Part shown: positions 46,304 through 59,875 of the stretch, in pieces
Position numbering within the stretch: the first letter of the stretch is position 1
Layout of the letters: each line of letters starts with the position of its first letter
DNA from: an uncultured Synechococcus sp.
Lineage (GTDB): Bacteria; Cyanobacteriota; Cyanobacteriia; PCC-6307; Cyanobiaceae
Reading direction: 5' to 3'
DNA length: 59,875 nt
NCBI GenBank assembly: GCA_913050565.1
Contig: CAJWZW010000003.1
Coordinates: 1-59,875, forward strand
Translations under genes and position numbers: made by a program
The notes under the pieces: model-generated
The model's input: the letters and a program-made list of their open reading frames with translations, nothing else
The model's database searches: none
Told to the model about the DNA's origin: nothing

Positions 46304-47097
46304 TCAAAAATTCCTTGTCCCGGCCGCTGATATCACTTTGCGACATCAGTCGAGATGTCAACAGCAGCAAAGACAACGTCAGACGTCTGCTTAAAAATGT
46401 GAGCTGGGAACTTCAGGAAGGGCAGAGAGTCGGGGTGATCGCTGAATCAATGCAGGAAGCCCATGCCTTTCTCGATTGCGCAGCGGGAATAACAACACCA
46501 CAGAGAGGACATGTCTCCATCCAGGCCCATGTGAGCTGGCCTCTGGGATCGAAGGGAGGATTGTCCAGCGTTCTCAGCGGCCGACAGAACGCTCGTTTCC
46601 TGCAGGGTGTCTATGGCCGTGGTGGACAGCAACGCAACGAACTCGATCAGATTGAAAAACTGGCGGATCTGGAGAAGAACTATTTCGACAAACCTCTCAA
46701 GAGCTACAACAAATACATGCGAGCAAGGTTTTATTTAGCAGTCTCGCTGGTCTTCGATTTTGATGTGTATGTGATACCTCAGCAGTTCGCCTGGAAATCA
46801 AACACAAGCTCTGAAAAAGTTCTTCGACTGCATCAAGCTCTGAGGGATCGAACGTCCGGTAAATCGATCCTGATGACCAACACCGACTTCAGCTTTCTTG
46901 GACAGTTCTGCGACGAAGGGATCGTGCTGGATCAGGGATCCATCGCTTACTCAGGATCCTTCTCCGACTGCCGAGCCTGGTACGAAGCCAACATCAGCAA
47001 GGCTCCGGAAGAAGACATCGACCTGCAGCTTGATCCTGAAGAGACAGTTCCGACCACCGAACTGGAGTCGGACATCCTCGAGGACGACCTGTGGTGA
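46300..47097 (+). CDS. KpsT/Wzt-like ABC protein with degenerate nucleotide-binding motifs
   Basis: A 265-residue protein whose layout follows the ATPase of capsule and O-antigen exporters: a KpsT-like segment SGRQNARFLQGVYG (93-106), MRARFYLAVSLVFDFDVY (140-157) and a CDEGIVLDQGSI end of the fold (204-214). The catalytic motifs are missing. The Walker A site reads VIAESMQEAHAF (46-57) instead of GxxGxGKS/T. Walker B reads VYVIPQQ with no Asp-Glu. The signature loop is SYNKYM, and the H-loop His is replaced (TNTD). The tail is acidic. It is probably not an ATPase; it may be a regulatory or structural partner. It is coupled to the sulfotransferase-like gene. Confidence 0.7.
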   Translation: MIKNSLSRPLISLCDISRDVNSSKDNVRRLLKNVSWELQEGQRVGVIAESMQEAHAFLDCAAGITTPQRGHVSIQAHVSWPLGSKGGLSSVLSGRQNARFLQGVYGRGGQQRNELDQIEKLADLEKNYFDKPLKSYNKYMRARFYLAVSLVFDFDVYVIPQQFAWKSNTSSEKVLRLHQALRDRTSGKSILMTNTDFSFLGQFCDEGIVLDQGSIAYSGSFSDCRAWYEANISKAPEEDIDLQLDPEETVPTTELESDILEDDLW

Positions 47098-47131
47098 TCC
47101 AACCGGCATCAGGACCCGGACGAGACAGGAC

Positions 47132-47266
47132 CTAGCCAACGGGCGCTGGAGCCAACATGTCGCCCGGCAACCAGATGCGGGCACTGACCGCAAACAGAGC
47201 CATCGAGAACAGCAGAACGATCAAAACCGGCAGAACCGTCGACCGAAAAAACGACACCGCTCTCAT
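47132..47266 (-). CDS. 44-residue single-span membrane protein coupled to the SSS symporter
   Basis: The ATG at 47266 overlaps the symporter stop by four bases (ATGA), and TAG lies at 47132-47134. The sequence begins MRAVSFFRST and has one strong span (VLPVLIVLLFSMALFAVSA), followed by RIWLPGDMLAPAP. It is too short for usual gene finders. By comparison with small accessory subunits of other sodium symporters, such as MetS, it may assist the symporter; that role is inference. Confidence 0.65.
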   Translation of the reverse strand: MRAVSFFRSTVLPVLIVLLFSMALFAVSARIWLPGDMLAPAPVG

Positions 47267-49026
47267 ACAAGGGATTCACCATTGTGATCGGGTGAGCGAC
47301 GAAGCAGCAGCACCGCCACAGAGAAGACCACAAGACCGACCCAGCCGCTGGATTGCTGATGCAGCAGAAATCCACCAATGCCGATCAAGCCACCGAACAG
47401 AACGGCGCAGGCCAGGCCGAAGCGGCGCGACATGGCTGGTAGAGATTCAAGGGGTGTGACCTGACATCGTCGCCGCAGCCCGGACCAGCCCGGTCCGGGT
47501 GGGCGCACCTGGCGAACGAAACGTTCCAGAACCGCATCGGACTCCGGCGGCGTGCACCACATCACGGTGAGCCAGACCACTGCTGATGCAACCGTGATCA
47601 CCATCAGCCGCAGGCCGTAGTCCTCAATCCGAACCAGCGGCAGAACGCTGGTCAGCAGCCCCACCACAAATCCGCAGAGCATCGCTGCCAGCTCAGCTGC
47701 TGCGTTGACCCTCCACCAGAACCAGCGCAGCACCAGCACCACACCCGGACCGGAGCCGATCGCGATCACCAGGCGGAACACAGCTCCGATGCTGTCACTG
47801 ATCAAGGCGGTGATCACCCCCAGCACCAGGAGCAGCACGCTGGTCAACTGACCCACCAGCAGCAGTTCACGTGGCGCGGCCTGAGGCCGAATGAAGCGCT
47901 GATAAAGATCGTGGGTCAGGTAGCTGGCCCCCCAGTTCACCGACGTGCTCACCGTGCTCATGAATGCAGCAACCAGTGACACCACAACAAGTCCAAGCGC
48001 CACAGGCGGCAGCAGGGACACAGCGAGGGCGGGATAACTGAGCTCCCAGTCGCTCTGCTCGGGGAGCAGCACCAGTGCGGCAAGAGCCACCACCACCCAG
48101 AGCCAACTGCGAATCAGGTAATTCACCACCAGGAAAACCCATCCCGCCAGGCGGGCCTGCTGTTCATCCCGTGTGGCCAGCATGCGCTGAATGAATTCCC
48201 CACCACCATCACTGCGGCGAAAACTCCACCACTGGACTGCCACGTACGACAGGAACATCGGGATGGAAATACCCGAGCCATCAAGCCAGCGAAAACCATC
48301 GCTGTCCCAGTTCCATGGCACCAGCGACAGCAGTTCAGGACGTCCCAGCCCCTGGAGTTGATCCAGCAGAGCACCCATACCGCCGGCGGCATGAAGAGCC
48401 GCAACAGCGACGGCCAGGGCACCGACAAGAGCGAGCACAAGCTGCACCAGATCGGTCACCACCACGGCCCAGAGACCACCGGCCACGGTGTAGGCCAACA
48501 CCAGAACCGCCACGAGGGCCAGCAGCCCAACGGTGTCTGTGACCCCCGGCAGGACGAGCTGTCCGGAAACAAGGCCAAGGGCTTCAACCACCTTGCGCAG
48601 GGCAAGGAAGGCATACCCAATGCCGATGCAGTTGACCGGAACAGCGAGGAGAAATGCCTTGATTCCTCGCAGCCAGGCCGCTGCAGCTCCGCCGTAGCGA
48701 AGTTCGGTGAAGGCCGCATCGGTCAGCACTCCGCTGCGCCGCCAGAGGGGTGCGAAGACCACGGCCATCGCCACATGCGCCAGGCCAAAGCTCCACCACT
48801 CCCAGTTGCCCGCCAGGCCGCGACTGCCGATCAATCCCGCGACGTAGAGGGGGGTATCAATCGAAAAGGTGGTGGCCGCCATGGACGCACCGGCGAGCCA
48901 ACCGCTCAGACGACGGCCGGCGAGGAAATAATCCTCCTCACCCCGATTGCGTCTGGACAGCCAGATGCCAAGGGCAAGGGTGAACACCAGATAGAGCCCC
49001 AGAAGAGCCCAGTCGATCGCTGTCAT
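47263..49026 (-). CDS. Sodium:solute symporter (SSS family)
   Basis: A 587-residue membrane protein with about 13-14 spans. The start AIDWALLGLYLVFTLALG and the following RRNRGEEDYFLAGRRLSGW are typical of the sodium/solute symporters, as is the ATTFSIDTPL segment near the sodium site. Members take up sugars, amino acids, urea or organic acids; the substrate here is unknown. It is followed at once by the 44-residue protein on the same strand. Confidence 0.9.
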   Translation of the reverse strand: MTAIDWALLGLYLVFTLALGIWLSRRNRGEEDYFLAGRRLSGWLAGASMAATTFSIDTPLYVAGLIGSRGLAGNWEWWSFGLAHVAMAVVFAPLWRRSGVLTDAAFTELRYGGAAAAWLRGIKAFLLAVPVNCIGIGYAFLALRKVVEALGLVSGQLVLPGVTDTVGLLALVAVLVLAYTVAGGLWAVVVTDLVQLVLALVGALAVAVAALHAAGGMGALLDQLQGLGRPELLSLVPWNWDSDGFRWLDGSGISIPMFLSYVAVQWWSFRRSDGGGEFIQRMLATRDEQQARLAGWVFLVVNYLIRSWLWVVVALAALVLLPEQSDWELSYPALAVSLLPPVALGLVVVSLVAAFMSTVSTSVNWGASYLTHDLYQRFIRPQAAPRELLLVGQLTSVLLLVLGVITALISDSIGAVFRLVIAIGSGPGVVLVLRWFWWRVNAAAELAAMLCGFVVGLLTSVLPLVRIEDYGLRLMVITVASAVVWLTVMWCTPPESDAVLERFVRQVRPPGPGWSGLRRRCQVTPLESLPAMSRRFGLACAVLFGGLIGIGGFLLHQQSSGWVGLVVFSVAVLLLRRSPDHNGESLV

Positions 49027-49078
49027 GCCGAATCCGATCAGATGAACAGCCTGAACGCCTTCTTAGGCTGAAAGGTCA

Positions 49079-49779
49079 TTGAAACAGTTCAACGTGAAAG
49101 GCAAGGGTTTCCTTTACCTCCCGGAACACTCACTTGTCTTCGCTCGAATCCCCAAGTGCGCCAATACATCCATCAAGACACGTTTATCCACTCTGATTTC
49201 AACCAAAAACGTCCAACATCCACGGCAGAACCGCATCCTTGAGCCAACCAATGATCTGTTCTGGAGAAAGTGCACCAAACAAGCTCGCTGGCTCAAGCCT
49301 GATCAATACACAGCTCTTTATCACTCCGTGACTTCATTCACCGTGATCAGAAACCCACTCAGCCGACTTCAATCCTGCTACAGAGAAAAAGTCCTGAGGG
49401 ACAAGGTTTTTCCATCGATGAAAAGGCTCGGATATCGCAACGACATGTCGTTTGAAAACTTTGTTGAATTCACCTGCAATCTCGCCTTACACGAGATGGA
49501 TGTTCATACACAACCGCAGACTTTTCTGATAACAGATTCAAAAGGAAGACTGCCCCATTTCATTGCCAGACTTGAACATCTTGATCAGGACTGGAACACC
49601 TTCAGCGCATTGATGCGGGGCAGACATGTTGATCTCGGAGGAACCCTGCCGAGGCTCAACAAAAGCCGGGATCCTGCCAGCTCACCATGCATCAGCCGTC
49701 CGCTTTCACCCACCGTTCAACGGCAGTACGAACTCACCTACGGCTCCGACATCAAGCTGTACGAAGCCACCATGGAGCC

Positions 49780-49795
<16 letters not shown>
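49079..49795 (+). CDS. Sulfotransferase (Sulfotransfer_2-like)
   Basis: A 238-residue sulfotransferase. The 5'-phosphosulfate loop is [11 protein letters not shown] (23-33) and the 3'-phosphate box is [16 protein letters not shown] (89-104), both like carbohydrate sulfotransferases of the HNK-1/chondroitin type. The likely substrate is a surface polysaccharide. It starts at TTG 49079; a GTG at 49094 is an alternative. The gene is more A+T-rich than its neighbours (27 G or C in bases 49381-49440). Its 3' end overlaps the convergent rlmN gene by 16 bases. Confidence 0.82.
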
Positions 49796-57050
<7,255 letters not shown>

Positions 57051-57098
57051 TGACGGTTAAGGAAGAAGGAGCGGGGTGTCTGTTCGTTCGTAAATCCG

Positions 57099-59875
57099 TC
57101 AGTCCTCGTCGTAATCCGCGACGCCGAGGGATTCGTAGGTGGGGCGGCTGGGGGTGCTTCGCCTTGGGTTCACGTCCTGCATCAGGTCAACTTCCTTCCC
57201 TTCATCGGTATACACAGCGATGTCGAGTCCCAGGGACTGCAACTCGCGCATCAGCACCTTGAAGGATTCCGGCGTGCCGGGGCGTGGGATCGGCTTGCCT
57301 TTGACGATCGCGTTGAGAGCCTCGTTGCGGCCCTGCATGTCGTCCGACTTGACCGTGAGCAGTTCCTGCAGCGTGTAGGCGGCGCCGTAGGCCTCGAGTG
57401 CCCAGACCTCCATTTCTCCCAGTCGCTGTCCGCCCTGCTGGGCCTTGCCTCCGAGGGGCTGCTGAGTGACGAGGGAATAAGGGCCGGTGGAACGGGCGTG
57501 GATCTTGTCGTCCACGAGGTGAACCAGCTTGAGGAAGTGGGCATAACCCACGGCGACCGGTTGATCGAAGGGCTGGCCCGTACGGCCATCCCGGAGAACA
57601 AGCTTGCCTGGATCTTCCGGGTTGTAGACCCAGCCCTTGCCGGGCTGCTTGGCCGCTTCAGTCAGGAAGGTCTCACAGGTGCGCTGCGACATCTCCGGTC
57701 CGTGCATTTCATCGAAGGGAACGATGCGCACCCGGGAGTCGAGGTTGGAGGCAGCCCAGCCCATGAGCAGCTCGAACACCTGGCCCACATTCATCCGGCT
57801 CGGCACACCGAGAGGATTGAGGCAGATGTCCACAGGAGTGCCATCGGGCAGATAGGGCATGTCCTCCCTGGGAAGGATGCGGCTGATGATGCCCTTGTTG
57901 CCGTGGCGGCCGGCCATCTTGTCGCCGACCTGGATCTTGCGGCGCTGAGCCACATAGACCCGCACCACCATGTTGGCGCCGGGGGGCAGCTCATCACCCT
58001 GTTCACGGGTGTAGATCCGCACATCCACCACACGACCACGCTCGGTTCCGGGAACTCTCAGGGAGTTGTCACGAACGTCGCGGGCCTTCTCGCCAAAGAT
58101 GGCACGCAGCAGTTTCTCTTCCGGCGGCTGATCGGATTCACCCTTCGGGGTGACCTTGCCGACCAGGATGTCGCCGCTTTCGACGAAAGCGCCCACCCGG
58201 ATGATGCCCATCTCATCGAGGTTGCCCAGACTTTCCTCGGCAACATTCGGGATCTCACGGGTGATCTCCTCCGGACCAAGCTTGGTCTGCCGGGCCTCGA
58301 TCTCATACTTCTCGATGTGCACCGAGGTGTAGAGGTCATCGGTGACCAGCCGCTCGCTCACCAGCAGAGCGTCCTCGAAGTTGTATCCCTCCCAGGGCAT
58401 GTACGCGATCAGAACGTTCTGACCCAGGGCAATTTCACCACCCTCACAGGCTGAACCATCCGCCAGAACCTGGCCGACGATCACCGAATCGCCGCAGCGA
58501 ACGATGGGGCGGTGGTTGAGGCAGGTGTCCTGGTTGGAACGCTGGTATTTCTGCAGGAAATGGGTGTGGTCATTGCCCTCCTCGTCCTGCACCACGATGG
58601 CTGTGGCATCCACGAAGGTGACCGTGCCATTGACCCGTGAAATCGGCACCATGCCGGAATCGCGGGCGACCTGAGTCTCCAGACCGGTGCCCACCAGCGC
58701 CCGCTGAGGACGCAGCAGCGGCACAGCCTGACGCTGCATGTTGGAGCCCATCAGAGCGCGGTTGGCGTCGTCGTGCTCCAGGAAGGGAATCAGTGAAGCC
58801 GCAACGGAAATCACCTGAACAGGTGAAAGGGCGACGTAATCGACCTGCTCCGGGGAGACCTTCTCAAAGTCCTGGCGGTAACGAACCGGAATCAGATCTG
58901 CGGAGATGCGGCCATCGGCTTCCGTGGCGACGTCGCCAGGGGCAACACGCACCTCATCCTCACGATCAGCGGAGAGATAGATCGGATCACCGTCTTTGAT
59001 CACCACACCGTTGTCCACCTTCCAGAAAGGGGTCTCGATGAAGCCGTACTCATTCACCCGGGCGTGGGTGGCGAGGGAATTGATCAGACCGGCGTTGGGA
59101 CCTTCCGGTGTCTCAATCGGGCACAGCCGGCCGTAGTGAGAGGGATGAATATCACGGACAGCGAAACCGGCGCGCTCACGGGTGAGGCCACCCGGTCCAA
59201 GCGCTGAAATGCGGCGCTTGTGGGTGAGCTCTGCCAGTGGATTGGTCTGATCCATGAACTGGCTCAGCTGGCTGGAGCCGAAGAACTCCTTGATCGCCGC
59301 AACCAGTGGCTTGGGGTTCACAAGCTGCGCCGGAGTGAGGGAATCGGTCTCGCCGACGGTCATCCGCTCTTTGATGATGCGCTCCAGGCGGTTCAGGCCA
59401 ACACGAACCTGGTTCTGGAGAAGCTCACCCACCGAGCGCACCCGGCGGTTGCCGAGGTGGTCGATGTCGTCAAGGCTTGCCCCGCCGACATCCAGCTCAA
59501 GGTTGATCAGATAGTCGAGCGTCGAAAGCACGTCCTCATGGGTGAGGGTGCGCACCGTGTCGGGAATGGTGAGACGCAGCTTTTTGTTGATCTTGTAGCG
59601 GCCGACCCGTCCGAGGTCGTATCGCTTGGGATCGAAGAACCGGGTCTGCAGCAGTTGCTGACCACCACTGACCGACGGTGGCTCACCGGGGCGAAGTTTT
59701 TTGTAGAGCTCAAGCAGAGCCTGGTCTTCCGAGCTGATCCCCTCGTCGTTGGCCGCTTCGATGGACTTCTTGTAGAACTCCGGGTGCCGCAACTTGTCGA
59801 GCACGTCGTTGTCCGACAGCCCCATGGCTCGCATGAGCACGTGGGCATTGATCTTCCGGGTTTTATCAACCCGAA
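57099..59875 (-). CDS. rpoB: RNA polymerase beta subunit (5' partial)
   Basis: The 3' part of rpoB; about 925 residues are inside the window, against about 1100 in the family. The Met at 59840 is internal, because the frame continues to the last base ([13 protein letters not shown]). Conserved parts include [56 protein letters not shown] and [17 protein letters not shown]. The ending is [12 protein letters not shown]. It is first of the rpoB-rpoC1-rpoC2-hli-rlmN run. Confidence 0.98.
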   Translation of the reverse strand, partial: RVDKTRKINAHVLMRAMGLSDNDVLDKLRHPEFYKKSIEAANDEGISSEDQALLELYKKLRPGEPPSVSGGQQLLQTRFFDPKRYDLGRVGRYKINKKLRLTIPDTVRTLTHEDVLSTLDYLINLELDVGGASLDDIDHLGNRRVRSVGELLQNQVRVGLNRLERIIKERMTVGETDSLTPAQLVNPKPLVAAIKEFFGSSQLSQFMDQTNPLAELTHKRRISALGPGGLTRERAGFAVRDIHPSHYGRLCPIETPEGPNAGLINSLATHARVNEYGFIETPFWKVDNGVVIKDGDPIYLSADREDEVRVAPGDVATEADGRISADLIPVRYRQDFEKVSPEQVDYVALSPVQVISVAASLIPFLEHDDANRALMGSNMQRQAVPLLRPQRALVGTGLETQVARDSGMVPISRVNGTVTFVDATAIVVQDEEGNDHTHFLQKYQRSNQDTCLNHRPIVRCGDSVIVGQVLADGSACEGGEIALGQNVLIAYMPWEGYNFEDALLVSERLVTDDLYTSVHIEKYEIEARQTKLGPEEITREIPNVAEESLGNLDEMGIIRVGAFVESGDILVGKVTPKGESDQPPEEKLLRAIFGEKARDVRDNSLRVPGTERGRVVDVRIYTREQGDELPPGANMVVRVYVAQRRKIQVGDKMAGRHGNKGIISRILPREDMPYLPDGTPVDICLNPLGVPSRMNVGQVFELLMGWAASNLDSRVRIVPFDEMHGPEMSQRTCETFLTEAAKQPGKGWVYNPEDPGKLVLRDGRTGQPFDQPVAVGYAHFLKLVHLVDDKIHARSTGPYSLVTQQPLGGKAQQGGQRLGEMEVWALEAYGAAYTLQELLTVKSDDMQGRNEALNAIVKGKPIPRPGTPESFKVLMRELQSLGLDIAVYTDEGKEVDLMQDVNPRRSTPSRPTYESLGVADYDED

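Noticed and set aside
57498-58454. Plus-strand frame of 318 codons opposite rpoB
   Set aside because: Shadow of rpoB; composition (His, Val, Asp-rich) is typical of antisense translation of this gene.

Overview
The window looks like chromosome of a marine picocyanobacterium, most likely a Synechococcus-type strain of fairly high G+C. The support is photosystem II psbC at the left edge, the split RNA polymerase genes rpoC1 and rpoC2 at the right edge, a high-light-inducible protein, the pipX-pipY pair, Ycf35/DUF1257, DUF1823, DUF3143, SepF and a BioK-type biotin esterase. Genes are packed tightly. No stretch over 300 bases lacks a gene, and I found no tRNA, rRNA, CRISPR array, insertion sequence or phage gene. 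The genes at both edges are incomplete: psbC lacks its 5' end and rpoB lacks its 5' end.

Layout: (1) 1-5009, psbC with a strong terminator, then sulfur amino-acid genes (a cystathionine lyase/synthase, a fungal-like cystathionine gamma-synthase and cysK). (2) 5174-12261, minus strand: an A+T-rich cation/proton antiporter, queA, the pyruvate dehydrogenase E2 subunit, a YlqD-family gene, a long-chain acyl-CoA synthetase and lipB. LipB and E2 both belong to lipoate metabolism. (3) 12273-16942, plus strand: hibernation factor, a DeoC homologue lacking its catalytic lysine, recO, an MFS transporter and a glycosyltransferase. (4) 16944-21631, minus strand: der, an EcfT/CbiQ-type protein, pipX, pipY, sepF and proC. 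(5) 21736-26488, mixed genes: two L,D-transpeptidase-like proteins, DUF1823, dus, cobI, acireductone dioxygenase, a secreted unknown and a membrane methyltransferase. (6) 26541-30062, the dTDP-rhamnose genes rmlA, rmlC, rmlD and rmlB. (7) 30159-35538, fumC, a large Ski2-like RNA helicase, a small unknown and a BASS transporter. (8) 35599-40604, a biotin cluster bioF-bioK-bioC-bioD plus bioA, with two small unknowns between bioD and bioA. (9) 40601-45159, DUF3143, a J-domain membrane protein, rsmG, an aldo/keto reductase, a ferredoxin, DUF1257, DUF2997 and a HEAT-repeat protein. (10) 45233-49795, a more A+T-rich accessory block. (11) 49780-59875, minus strand: rpoB, rpoC1, rpoC2, hli and rlmN.

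The most unusual region is 45233-49795. A sulfotransferase-like gene is translationally coupled to a KpsT/Wzt-like ABC protein whose Walker A, Walker B and H-loop residues are all degenerate. Next to it is a sodium/solute symporter whose stop codon overlaps the start of a 44-residue single-span membrane protein, and then a second, unrelated sulfotransferase. I read this as a possible surface-glycan sulfation or export accessory locus. That reading is inference. Other points worth a second look are the DeoC lysine loss, a ferredoxin whose conserved-looking N-terminus extends upstream with no ordinary start codon, the fungal-like cystathionine gamma-synthase, and an antiporter without the usual Asn-Asp pair.
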